Shown here: one piece after another, positions 1-9,324 of the stretch | How positions within the stretch are numbered: the stretch's first letter is position 1 | How the letters are laid out: each line of letters starts with the position of its first letter | Source: Akkermansia muciniphila | GTDB taxonomy: Bacteria; Verrucomicrobiota; Verrucomicrobiia; Verrucomicrobiales; Akkermansiaceae | DNA: 64,000 nucleotides | Reading direction: 5' to 3' | Assembly (NCBI RefSeq): GCF_002884975.1 | Contig: NZ_PJKB01000001.1 | Coordinates: 768,596 to 832,595 of the forward strand | Notes under the pieces: generated by a model | Database searches by the model: none | Told to the model about the DNA's origin: nothing | What the model saw: the letters and a program-made list of their open reading frames with translations, nothing else | Position numbers and translations under genes: made by a program

Positions 1-3000
1 CGTGCCTTCCATCCACATGTGGAAGTAGGGGAGGTCTTCGTTGATGTAGGCGGGGTTGACGCCCATAAGGGTGGTGCGGTTCCTGATCCAGCCCATCTGG
101 TCGCGCAGGGCGTCCTTCTGGGCCGTACCCAGCGCGTTGACCGTGCTGCCTGCCGCCGCCGCCATGGAGCGCGCCGCACGGGAGCTGTTACCCGTCTGGA
201 TGTCATTTCTGACGGCTTCCCTCAAGTCGCCGAGCTGCGTGCCCTTCGGCGCGTTGCCGCGGTTGTTCCACAGGAGGTTGGCCCCGGCTTCCGAGTTGGC
301 CGTGTTGGCCGCGTCCATAAAGGCGTTCTCCGTCTTGACCATGCCCGTCACCACAATCTTGCCGCCTTCCGTCCGGATGCCGAATTCCTGGTAGTAGAAG
401 TCAAAGTAGCCGGAGGCGTCCACCGTGGCTCCGTTGGCCGAGACCGTTCCGGCTCCCGTCGCGTCCACCAGCGTGAAGTTGAGGTTGGCCGTCGGGTCCG
501 CCGGGTCGTCGTAGTCACCCAGGCTTCCCAGGGAAACGGTGGTTCCGTCCAGGTTGACGTCTCCGGCCTGTACGGTGATGACCGGGCTGGAGAAGAGGTC
601 GTCACGGTTGGTGTTGATGACCAGGTCCAGGTGGGAGTTTTGCAGGTTGAGTCCGTTGGCGACGGTGAGCGTCGTGTTGACCGCTCCGGTTCCCTCCCCT
701 ACCGGGCTCAGGCGCACATGGGCGCCGCTTTCCGCCGTGAGGCTCTTGTAGGTGACGGAGCCGTTGCCGCCTTCCGCACCCGTCAGTTCCAGCGTTCCCT
801 TCGTGACGCTGAGGGCCTGCCCGATCGCGCCGTTCCCCTTCAGGACCTGCGTGCCGGTGCCGTTCATGGTGATGCTGCCTTCCCCGCTGAGGGTGCCTTC
901 ATACAGGGCATCCCCGGCGGTGGTGATTTCCAGGGCGGACCCGTTGTTCAGCGCGCCGCTTCCCGTCAAGCCGGAAATGCTGTTGGCCGCGTTGCCGAGT
1001 TCCAGCATTCCGTTGCCGTCCAGGTCCACCTGCACGCCGTCAAGCTTGGAGGTGCCGTTGAGCGCCAGGGAGGCGTTGTCCGCCACCTGGAGCACGCCGG
1101 CTCCGGAAACGGTGCTGTTGGAAAGTTCGGAACCGGCTCCCGTAAGCGTGAGCGTGCCGTTCTTACCGATGGCGAGGTTGCCGCCGTTGCCTTCATCCGT
1201 CAGCGTTCCCGCTTCCGTCTTCCCGGTGATGTCAAGGGAGGAAAGGTCGCCGGAGTTGGAGGAGTTGAGCTTGATGGAGCCGAGGTCCGCCGTGCCGGAG
1301 AGGATGAGTTTGCCGTCCTGCATGTCCAGCGTGCCGCTGGTGTTCAGGGTTCCGGCAAGCTCCAGAGAGCCTTCTCCCGTCTTGGTGATGTTGGCCGCGC
1401 CTCCGTTGATGGTTCCGGAGTACTTCGTATCGGGACCGGACGTATTCGGGTCTGTTCCCAGCAACTCGTTATTGAGGATGACGGAAGCCGTCTTGTCGTT
1501 CGTGCTGGTGATGTTGATGACGCCGGAAGCCGCACCGGAAAGGTTGTTGATCGTCAGGCCGTCAGCCGTATCGTCCACGCCGGGGAGGTTGAGGGCCAGG
1601 TTGCCGTCCACAATGACCGCGCGGTACGGGTCGAGTTCGGAGTTGCTGGAGACGGTTTTGTCTTCACTGCCTACCGCGTAGATTTGCGTGGCGTCTCCCG
1701 TGATGCCGATGGAGCCTCCGTTGATGCCCGTCACCGCAAAGCCCAGGGATTCCAGCAGAGGGTTGAAAACGGCCGTGCCGTAGCCCAGCGCTCCGTTGGT
1801 GAGGTTGAGCCACGCGGTGCGGTCTCCCGCTCCCCAGCCCTGCATGGCGTTGATGAGGTCGGCGGAGAGGGTGAGGGTGAGGGTTTCAATTTCCAGCTGG
1901 GTGCCGTCCGCGTCAAATTGGATCATGGAGGTGCTGCCGGCCAGATCCTGCGTTTTGGAGACGTTGCCCGTTCCCACCACCAGGCTGGCGCTGTCCAGGC
2001 TGGCGGCGCCGTTGATGCCGCTGATGACCGTTCCGGCGTCTGTCATGCCGATGGTTTTGAGCGAGGAGCCGGAGAGGCCCCCCAGCGAGATGGAGGTGAC
2101 GCCGGAGGCCGCGTTGACGGTGACGTTTTTGGTTCCTTTGTGGTTGTTTCCTCCCGTGAGGGTGCCTCCGGTGATGTTGAGCGCTCCCTTGTAGCCGTCC
2201 GCCGTGAGGGCGAGCGTGCCGGAGGTGAGCGTGACCGTGCCCGTGTAGCCCGCGCTGGCGTTGCCGAGCGTGAGTGTGCCCGTGCCGGTTTTCAGGAGGC
2301 TGCCGGTGCCGCTGAGCGCGCCGTTGAGGGTGATGCTGCCGCCCGTGGTGTCCACGGTGGCGGTTTTGCCGGAGGCGGCGTTGAGGAGGACGCTGAGGGA
2401 GGCGCTCCAGTCCGCCGTGGAGTTGAGCGTACCTTCTCCCAGGGTGAGGGTGCCGGAGGCGCCGGTGATGTCACCGCCCAGCGTGAGGGTTCCGTTGCCG
2501 GCCAGCGTGATGCCGGAGTTGGAGTCGTTTTCCAGGTTGATGCCGCCCAGGACGGCCGTACCGCCGTTGATGTTGAGGTTGCCGGCCAGGGCTCCCTGGC
2601 CGTTGGCCCCGCCCAGCTTGACGCTGGTGCTGGTGAGGGTGACGCCCGTGTTGACGTTGACCGCGGAGGCTTGCGTGTTGCTCCCCATGGTGCCGCCGCC
2701 GATTTGCAGCGTGGCGATGTTTTGGGAGTGCTTGAGGTCGAGCGTGACGCCGTAGGTGGCGTCAATGAGGTCAGCGTTCAGCGTGCCGTTCACCGTGATG
2801 GTGCGGTTGGCCGTGGCCGCTCCGTAGCCGGAGAGGACGATGCTGCCTCCGGCGTTGGAGAGCGTGCCATTGAGCGCGTCATTGCCGTTGGCCGCCTTGA
2901 TGAGCAGGGAGCCCCCGTCCGTCTTGGCCAGCGTACCGTTGATATTCTTAAGCACGCCGGAAAGGGCGATTTCATTGCCGCCTGAGAGATTGAGGGTAGA

Positions 3001-6000
3001 CCCGTTGGCCACCGTCACGGTTCCGGAGAGAATCTTGGTATTGGCGATATTTTCCAGCGCCACGGCTCCATTCCCGGAGATGTTCCAGTTGAGGGACAGG
3101 AAGCTGTCCTGCCCGGCCGTGTCCACCGTCAGCGTGGTGCCGGTTCCGGAGGCAGCCAGCTTGACCGCGTCCCCGGCGTTTTTCTGCACCATGGTCTGCG
3201 TCAGCGTCACGTTCCCGGAGGCCTGCAGGGTACCGCCGCCAAAGATGATGGAACCCGTTCCCAGCGCTCCGTCTCCGTTGATGTCCACAATGCCCCCTTC
3301 CAGGGACGTGGAGCCTCCGTAGGTGTTCGTGTTGCGGATTTGCAGGGTGCCGTCCCCCCTCTTGGTCAGGGTGGTTGCCGCTCCCGTGATGTGCCCGTCT
3401 CCCTGGAGAGTGTAGGTGTTGTCCGCGCCGCTGTTGCTGACGACGATGGAGGAGGGAGCCACGTCTCCCGTGATCGTCACGGTTTTGTTGGCCGCCGTAT
3501 TGTCAAAGAGCAGGGGCTGCCCGTCCGTGGTCGCCGGCGCGGAACCGCTTCCCCCATAGGTCCAGTTGCTCACGTCGCCCGCGCTCCACGTTCCGGCGTC
3601 CGCCGTTCCGTTCCAGGTGAGCATGTTCGCGGAGGACTCAATCTTGAGCTGAAGCGTTTTGCCGTCCGCGGAGAGACCCAGCGTGTAAGTCAGTTCCGGA
3701 TGGGCGTCATTGATGAGGTCCCCGATGTTGAAGGAGCCGAGCGTGAGCGTTCCGCTTCCCACCGTAAGCAGGGAGTAGTCTCCCGCGTCGGTGAGCGTGT
3801 CGTAGTTGTTGAGGGTGACGTTGTGCGTTCCGGTGAGCGTCAGTCCGCCGGTGAGCGTCACCAGGGCGTTTCCACCCGCCGTCAGTCCCGTCATGTCAAA
3901 GGTGAAGGAGGAGCCCGCGGCCATCGCCATGCTTCCGGTAACGTTGAGGCGCGAGTAGCTGCCCAGCGTCAGGCTGCCGATGGAACCGCCGTTGCTGGTG
4001 ATGGCGCCTGTGGAGAGGGCATCTGCCGTTCCGGCTTTCACGTTGACCGCGTTGTTCACCGCATAATTGCCGATGTCCAGCGTTGCTCCGGAGGAGATGG
4101 AGACCGTGCTGGTCCCGAAGGCCGAGGCGCTTCCCGCCGCCAGCGTTCCGGCTTCCGCATTGGTCGTTCCCGTGTAGGTGTTGGCACCGCTGAGCGTGAT
4201 TTTGCCCGCTCCTTTCTGGGTGACGGTTCCCGAGCCGCTGATGGCATTGGCTACCGTTTGGTCACCGGTTACCGCATAGGTCAGGTAGGCGTTTCCGCTG
4301 CCCCCTAGCGTTACCGCTCCCGTTCCAAGTTTTCCTGCTCCCGTCAGCAGGATGGTCCCTTCCTTGATTAAGGTCTGTCCTGTGTATGTGTTGGCTTTCG
4401 TCAGTTCCAGCACTCCGTTCCCTTGCTTGGTCAGGTTGGTGCCGCCCTGTTCCGTGGCCACGACCAGGTCCAGCTTCAAATCAGACGTATTGACATCATC
4501 CAGAGAGAAGTTGCCCCGAGCAATGTCAAAGATGGCCGTTCCGCCGCGCAGAGTCAGAGCATTGATGGTTCCACTCGCGGTACCGCCTTCCGCCACGGAG
4601 AAGGAACTCATGCCGGTTGCCGACTGCTGCGTGATGATGTAGTTGGTGCCACTAAATAGATCCAAGCCGTTTTCAGCGCCGGTAAGATTTAAAATCACCC
4701 GGCTGTTGTTGAATACCATCCTCGTATTGGCCATCGTGGTATTGCCTCCGGTAATATTCCAGGTGCCGTTGTTCACGGTCAGCGTGCCGAAGTTGGTTGT
4801 GTTGTTGTAGCCGAAGGGGTCGCCCGCCGTGGTGTTCAGCGTGCCGCCGTTCACCATCAGGTTCCCGTAAAGGATGGATTCTCCTCCGCCCCCATTTTTG
4901 CCGAGGTTCAGGACTGCGCCCTCGCCCACCGTGGTCAGCGCGGTTTTCGTCTGGGCGGTGGAAACCGTCAGGGCCGTTCCGGCGCCCGTCACTTCCAGAT
5001 TGATGCCGGAGCCGGTCAGCAGTTTGCCGAGCGTATTGGCCCCTCCGGAGGCAAAGGCGATTGTGCCTCCGTTGATCGTCGGCATCGTGGCTCCCAGAAT
5101 ATCCGCAATTCCACCCGTTACGCCTATTTCCAGCCGTCCTGTCCTGTCCACGGTCACTGTTCCGGTACCCAGGGCCATGTTCGCCTTCACGACGACGGTT
5201 CCTTCCTTGATGTTCACCGCGCCGGAATAGTCATTGTTGGCGCTGTTGAAGGTCACTTTTCCTTCCCCCAGCTTGGTCATGGCGCCGTTCCCGGAAAGCT
5301 TGCCGCCGTTGTTGGTCAGCTCCAGGTCCTGCCCGATCCCGTTGTTGAAATAAATGGCCTTGGCATTCACGTCCCCCGTCAGGGAAGCTACTCCCGTGTG
5401 CGTACCGTCGAACAGGTAGGTTGTGGTGTTGTCCACGGCGCCGATCGGGTTGCCGTCCCAGACCACCACGCCGTCCGCCATGCTGACGGAGACGGTCACC
5501 GTCTTATCCCCGGTGTTCACGTTGAAGGTTCCCTGGTACAGGCTGGCCAGCGTCCCGGTCAGGGTCATCGTCCCCGCATCCGCGAAGTTGCCTGCTGTCA
5601 GGTTGTCCCAGGAAACCAGCGTATAGGTCCCCGCAGTGATGTTCCCGTTGATGTCCAGGCTGACGCCCGCATCCGCGCCCAGGGCCAGGTTGCTCACCGT
5701 GAGCGCTGCTCCGTCAGCGCTCAGGGCGTTCCCTTCAACCGCCAGTGAAGCGGCGTTCAGCGTTCCGGTCACGTTTTGCTTCCGCAGCGCCGTCACCTTG
5801 GCGGTGGCAGCGTTCAGCGTTCCGGTCAATGCCGTATCCGCATTCAGGTACAGGTTGGCTCCGGAAAGGTTCAGCGTTCCGGAAAAGCCGGAGACATCCC
5901 CGCCCAGCGCCAGGGCTCCCGCATTGTTGCGGGTATTGACTGCCAGCGTTCCCGTTCCGCCCAGGCCGCCGAGCATCTGGAGGCTGTCCCCGCTCAAGAT

Positions 6001-8703
6001 GGCCGCCGTTCCTGTGCCGGTCGTTTCCACGGATACCTTGCCATTGAGGTTCACGTTGACGGAGGCTCCGTTAAAGATGCTCAGCTTCGTGGCCGCATTC
6101 GTCCCTTTCAGGGTAATGTCCCCGGCCAGGGAGACTCCGCCCGTCACCGTATTGGAATTCAGGTTGCTGAACGTCACGGTGACGTCTTTTTCACTGCCGC
6201 CCAGCGTTACATTGCCCTGCCCCCACGGAGTCAGGGTCTGGCCGGAAACGATGGAAGCGCTCCCGATGTTGTACGTCAGCTTGATCAGGTTGCCGGTTCC
6301 GGCTATTTCCGTATCGCCGTCATAGGAATTTTTCACCCATCCCGTTCTAAAGCCCCAGCCGTTCGCCCCGGCATCGGAAATGATCTTGAGGCCGCCCGTT
6401 CCGGTGATCGTGGATGAAACCGCTGTGGCATCACCATAAATAGCGCCCCCGATGGAGACAAATCCACCCGCGGCATCCAGAACGATTTTCATGTCGAAAT
6501 TCGCGCCATTCACATTTCCGTTCCTCAGGTGCAGCGTGGAGCCGTTGCCCATGGTGAGGGTACCCGTGCCCGTCACCTTGTTCGAAGCACCGACTACGTC
6601 CATCACGGTATTTTCCCCCAGTATAATGTTCAGGTTGGAGCTCCACGTTCCGGCGTTGTCCGCAAGCTTCACCGTGCCCTGTTCCACTACCAGCGTGCCG
6701 CTACCTGAAGCGTTGAAGGAATTAAGGCCCAGCGTCAAGGTTCCCGTTCCCGTCTTGGTGACGGTGCCGTTGATTCCCCCGTTCAAGGTGGAATCCCCCG
6801 CCCCGATGACCAGGGAACCGGAGCCGCTGTTGGTCAATTTGCCGCCATAAGTGCCTGCCGCCAGCAGCAGGCTGCCGTTGCCCGTGCGGGTAATGGTTCC
6901 GGCCCAGCCCGCCAGGGAGGCCCACGTCACGGCATTCCCGTTCGTGTCCACCAGAATGGCGTTGGAAGCCAGCGCATTCGTCTTGATCTGGCCGGAAATA
7001 TCCGCCGTCATGCCCGCGCCGTACTTGAGCGCGCCTCCATTGAAAATAATATCACCAGTGCCAAGAGCGCTGGCATGCTGCATTTCCACCGTACCTCCGC
7101 CCAACAGAACCTCTCCGGAAAAACCGGAGTTGTCCGTGGCGATGGCCAGGGAGCCCGCTCCCGTTTTTTGCAGTTTGGAGCTTCCCGTCAGGGAGCCGGT
7201 TCCCGTCCACGTGTAGTTGGTTGTCTCCGCATTGATGACAATCAGCCCAGGATCAACCTGTCCGGCGATGTTCACGGTCTGCGGCGCGTTCCCGGCTACG
7301 TCACCAAAGATGACGCCGTTGCCGTTGGCAAAAACCAAGCCCGCATTCCAGGGGGAATTGCCCATTCCGCCCACCGTCCATGTATTGTCGCCGCCGCCCG
7401 TCCACGTCAGGGACGCGACCTGTTCCACGACAAACTTCAGGATATTATCCGTCGTGCTCCAGTTGCCGATGTAGTCGGTACCCAGCAGAATGGTATTGGC
7501 CAGATCCCCGGTGATGCCTCCCGTGGCATTGATCAGATTGTATGTGCCCGCGCTCCAGCTCACGCCGTCGCTGTTTTCCAGCAACAGGCTGCCGTTGACC
7601 GTCAGGGCCCCGTTCAGGGCCAGCAGGGCATTGCCGTTCACCGTCATGTGGGTGGCGTCAATCCGCACGGCCGTACCCAGATTCAGGTTGCCGGTCATGG
7701 TATTCTGCCCCGCAAGGGAGAAGATGCCGGAGGTCATGGTCAGCCCGGCATTATTGTCTACGGCGGAAACGTCCAGGCTCACGCCGGAGGCAAGGGAAAG
7801 CCCCTGGTACCCCGCGGAAATGCCGCCAATGGACGCATTCCCCGTCACGGACAGATTCTTATTGGTCCCCATTCCGGAGGCATTGCTGACAACGAGGGTG
7901 CCCCCCTTCAACTCCACGCCTCCCGTGAAGGAGGAGGAGTTGGCCAGGGTCAGCGTTCCGGAGCCATCCTTGATCAGGCGCCCGGTTCCGCGGAATACAT
8001 TGTCATTACCCGTAGTCATGTTCCCTGCCCCGGTAATGGTCAGGGCGCCGTTCAGCTGGATATAATGTGAAGAATCATCCGCGGTGATCGTCATGGTGCT
8101 GGCGGCATTCACCACCTCCACGGTGCCGCCGCCTGCCGCAACCGTCAGGCCGTTCCCGAAGGTTCCGTTGGTTGCCTTGGTAATCTCCAGACGCCCGTTG
8201 TTCAAAGTCCAGTAATCCGTATTGACGGCCATGGAGCCCAGCCCCGCGCCGTCATACGTATATTCCCCCACGCGCAGTACGCCGCCGTTGGTAACGGTTA
8301 CCTTGTAACGCGTATAGTTATCCCCCGCCGGACTGAGGCTGGCCCCCGGAGAGCTTAAATCCAGCGTGGCGTTGTCAATGGTCAGGGTCCTGTCGGGAGG
8401 ATTGGTCTGGTTTCCGGCCTTCTCTGTCGCCGCCGTTTCAATCTTGAACACGCCGCCGCCAGTAAGGGTCAGGCTGTTGTTTCCGATGTTGAATGCTCCT
8501 TCCGCCTGGGTGACGGTCTTTCCGGCCTCAATGGTCAGTGTCAGGTTATCCGCCCCAATCGTCGTGGTCTCATTCCAGGTAACGTCCGTATCAAAAGTCT
8601 GGTTGGCCGTAATGGTGAGGGGCTCCGCATAAACGGATGCGGACAAAGCGGCGCAGCAGGCAAGAAGAGCGGACAACAATTTGAGGGGCAAATGCAGCTT
8701 CAT
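1..8703 (-). CDS. Giant autotransporter with beta-strand repeats (3' end outside window)
   Basis: The frame is open without a stop from the ATG at 8703 to the window edge, giving 2901 residues. Residues 1-26 are a signal peptide (Lys-rich start, Leu/Ala core, cleavage after VYA). The passenger is a long Gly/Thr/Asn/Leu-rich array; around residues 1498-1521 a unit reads ITLSGANTYTGTT...GTL, which is the autotransporter-associated beta-strand repeat (TIGR02601). From about residue 2780 the composition changes to an Ala/Arg/Asn-rich linker (LGDLREAVRNDI, then DALRDQMGWIRNR), which looks like the approach to the C-terminal beta-barrel, missing here. Expected role: type V secreted or surface-exposed adhesin-like protein. 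No Shine-Dalgarno is visible; an AT-rich stretch (8704-8735) precedes the start. The passenger's function cannot be read from sequence. The long plus-strand frames over this gene are antisense shadows. Confidence 0.9.
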   Translation of the reverse strand, partial: MKLHLPLKLLSALLACCAALSASVYAEPLTITANQTFDTDVTWNETTTIGADNLTLTIEAGKTVTQAEGAFNIGNNSLTLTGGGVFKIETAATEKAGNQTNPPDRTLTIDNATLDLSSPGASLSPAGDNYTRYKVTVTNGGVLRVGEYTYDGAGLGSMAVNTDYWTLNNGRLEITKATNGTFGNGLTVAAGGGTVEVVNAASTMTITADDSSHYIQLNGALTITGAGNMTTGNDNVFRGTGRLIKDGSGTLTLANSSSFTGGVELKGGTLVVSNASGMGTNKNLSVTGNASIGGISAGYQGLSLASGVSLDVSAVDNNAGLTMTSGIFSLAGQNTMTGNLNLGTAVRIDATHMTVNGNALLALNGALTVNGSLLLENSDGVSWSAGTYNLINATGGITGDLANTILLGTDYIGNWSTTDNILKFVVEQVASLTWTGGGDNTWTVGGMGNSPWNAGLVFANGNGVIFGDVAGNAPQTVNIAGQVDPGLIVINAETTNYTWTGTGSLTGSSKLQKTGAGSLAIATDNSGFSGEVLLGGGTVEMQHASALGTGDIIFNGGALKYGAGMTADISGQIKTNALASNAILVDTNGNAVTWASLAGWAGTITRTGNGSLLLAAGTYGGKLTNSGSGSLVIGAGDSTLNGGINGTVTKTGTGTLTLGLNSFNASGSGTLVVEQGTVKLADNAGTWSSNLNIILGENTVMDVVGASNKVTGTGTLTMGNGSTLHLRNGNVNGANFDMKIVLDAAGGFVSIGGAIYGDATAVSSTITGTGGLKIISDAGANGWGFRTGWVKNSYDGDTEIAGTGNLIKLTYNIGSASIVSGQTLTPWGQGNVTLGGSEKDVTVTFSNLNSNTVTGGVSLAGDITLKGTNAATKLSIFNGASVNVNLNGKVSVETTGTGTAAILSGDSLQMLGGLGGTGTLAVNTRNNAGALALGGDVSGFSGTLNLSGANLYLNADTALTGTLNAATAKVTALRKQNVTGTLNAASLAVEGNALSADGAALTVSNLALGADAGVSLDINGNITAGTYTLVSWDNLTAGNFADAGTMTLTGTLASLYQGTFNVNTGDKTVTVSVSMADGVVVWDGNPIGAVDNTTTYLFDGTHTGVASLTGDVNAKAIYFNNGIGQDLELTNNGGKLSGNGAMTKLGEGKVTFNSANNDYSGAVNIKEGTVVVKANMALGTGTVTVDRTGRLEIGVTGGIADILGATMPTINGGTIAFASGGANTLGKLLTGSGINLEVTGAGTALTVSTAQTKTALTTVGEGAVLNLGKNGGGGESILYGNLMVNGGTLNTTAGDPFGYNNTTNFGTLTVNNGTWNITGGNTTMANTRMVFNNSRVILNLTGAENGLDLFSGTNYIITQQSATGMSSFSVAEGGTASGTINALTLRGGTAIFDIARGNFSLDDVNTSDLKLDLVVATEQGGTNLTKQGNGVLELTKANTYTGQTLIKEGTILLTGAGKLGTGAVTLGGSGNAYLTYAVTGDQTVANAISGSGTVTQKGAGKITLSGANTYTGTTNAEAGTLAAGSASAFGTSTVSISSGATLDIGNYAVNNAVNVKAGTADALSTGAITSNGGSIGSLTLGSYSRLNVTGSMAMAAGSSFTFDMTGLTAGGNALVTLTGGLTLTGTHNVTLNNYDTLTDAGDYSLLTVGSGTLTLGSFNIGDLINDAHPELTYTLGLSADGKTLQLKIESSANMLTWNGTADAGTWSAGDVSNWTYGGSGSAPATTDGQPLLFDNTAANKTVTITGDVAPSSIVVSNSGADNTYTLQGDGHITGAATTLTKRGDGTLQIRNTNTYGGSTSLEGGIVDINGDGALGTGSIIFGGGTLQASGNVTLTQTMVQKNAGDAVKLAASGTGTTLTVDTAGQDSFLSLNWNISGNGAVALENIANTKILSGTVTVANGSTLNLSGGNEIALSGVLKNINGTLAKTDGGSLLIKAANGNDALNGTLSNAGGSIVLSGYGAATANRTITVNGTLNADLIDATYGVTLDLKHSQNIATLQIGGGTMGSNTQASAVNVNTGVTLTSTSVKLGGANGQGALAGNLNINGGTAVLGGINLENDSNSGITLAGNGTLTLGGDITGASGTLTLGEGTLNSTADWSASLSVLLNAASGKTATVDTTGGSITLNGALSGTGSLLKTGTGTLTLGNASAGYTGTVTLTSGTLALTADGYKGALNITGGTLTGGNNHKGTKNVTVNAASGVTSISLGGLSGSSLKTIGMTDAGTVISGINGAASLDSASLVVGTGNVSKTQDLAGSTSMIQFDADGTQLEIETLTLTLSADLINAMQGWGAGDRTAWLNLTNGALGYGTAVFNPLLESLGFAVTGINGGSIGITGDATQIYAVGSEDKTVSSNSELDPYRAVIVDGNLALNLPGVDDTADGLTINNLSGAASGVINITSTNDKTASVILNNELLGTDPNTSGPDTKYSGTINGGAANITKTGEGSLELAGTLNTSGTLDMQDGKLILSGTADLGSIKLNSSNSGDLSSLDITGKTEAGTLTDEGNGGNLAIGKNGTLTLTGAGSELSNSTVSGAGVLQVADNASLALNGTSKLDGVQVDLDGNGMLELGNAANSISGLTGSGALNNGSALEITTAGDALYEGTLSGEGSITMNGTGTQVLKGNGAIGQALSVTKGTLELTGAEGGNGSVTYKSLTAESGAHVRLSPVGEGTGAVNTTLTVANGLNLQNSHLDLVINTNRDDLFSSPVITVQAGDVNLDGTTVSLGSLGDYDDPADPTANLNFTLVDATGAGTVSANGATVDASGYFDFYYQEFGIRTEGGKIVVTGMVKTENAFMDAANTANSEAGANLLWNNRGNAPKGTQLGDLREAVRNDIQTGNSSRAARSMAAAAGSTVNALGTAQKDALRDQMGWIRNRTTLMGVNPAYINEDLPYFHMWMEGT

Positions 8704-8787
8704 AAAGAAAACAATTAATTATAAATATATTGAGGAAGACGTGGTCTTTTAGCAGAAATGAGACATGCTATTAGATGAATGAAATAT

Positions 8788-8802
8788 CGGATTTGAAATC
8801 CG
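8788..8802. repeat. Dispersed palindrome, copy a
   Basis: CGGATTTGAAATCCG, a perfect 7-bp inverted repeat around one base. It is one of four intergenic copies in the window (others at 8991, 47380 and 47556). Confidence 0.7.
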
Positions 8803-8990
8803 GTGTCAATCTGGAAGTGGGGTTTTCAAAGCTTTACCTTGTTTTCCTTTCTTCCAATTATTTTGGTTTGTCCCTCCAATCAATCCATGCAATTCAGTAA
8901 TAAATCCCATTTAACGCATCGGAAAGTATATTCCCATGAATGCCTTATCTTCCTTCCCGGCTGCCGGCCGCGCAGTATCTAGGCCCCGTC

Positions 8991-9005
8991 CGGATTTCAA
9001 ATCCG
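8991..9005. repeat. Dispersed palindrome, copy b
   Basis: CGGATTTCAAATCCG followed by CCTTGAATCATGG. The flank resembles that of the copy at 47556 when read on the other strand (CGTCAATGATG), so the repeated unit is longer than the palindrome itself. Confidence 0.7.
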
Positions 9006-9263
9006 CCTTGAATCATGGATGTTTTTTCCGGCATCAGGTTCTTTCCCCCTTCCATCATCCCGGCTTTTCCAGAGGTGGCAGGGAGCTCCAACTGACTGGT
9101 CCGGACAGTTCTGCGGCAGGAGCCGCTTCCGGGGTTCCCGGAAAGCCCTCCGGCACGTTCCATGAAAAACAATATCCTTCCCATAAAAAACATGCTTCCG
9201 CCGCGGCTGTATTTTGCCGTTATTCATGGTTGCCGGGAACCGGAATGAAGGCGCCTTTCCTAC

Positions 9264-9292
9264 TTGCCCTCCGCACCTCAAATTGCTATTAT
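9264..9292 (+). promoter_or_regulatory. Probable sigma70 promoter for the aas-like/xseA operon
   Basis: TTGCCC, a 17-base spacer, then TATTAT, with the ATG at 9325 about 25 bases after the expected start site. Box quality and spacing are good; it has not been tested. Confidence 0.45.
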
Positions 9293-9324
9293 AAACAGAG
9301 CGAGTTTCCCCACCTATTTTTCTC

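Larger units (their letters stand above)
8704..9324. other. Divergent intergenic region with two palindromes
   Basis: This is 621 bases between the autotransporter start and the acyl-ACP synthetase start. It holds AT-rich DNA next to the autotransporter start (8704-8735), two copies of the CGGATTT-N-AAATCCG palindrome (8788-8802 and 8991-9005), and a sigma70-like promoter close to 9325. Short open frames exist on both strands but overlap each other, lack recognisable domains and run across the palindromes, so I do not call them genes. Confidence 0.6.

Noticed and set aside
19-2985. A 988-codon open frame on the plus strand
   Set aside because: It is codon-aligned and antisense to the autotransporter gene. 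The product is Gly/Arg/Val-rich without any domain, and the minus-strand frame has signal peptide and repeats.
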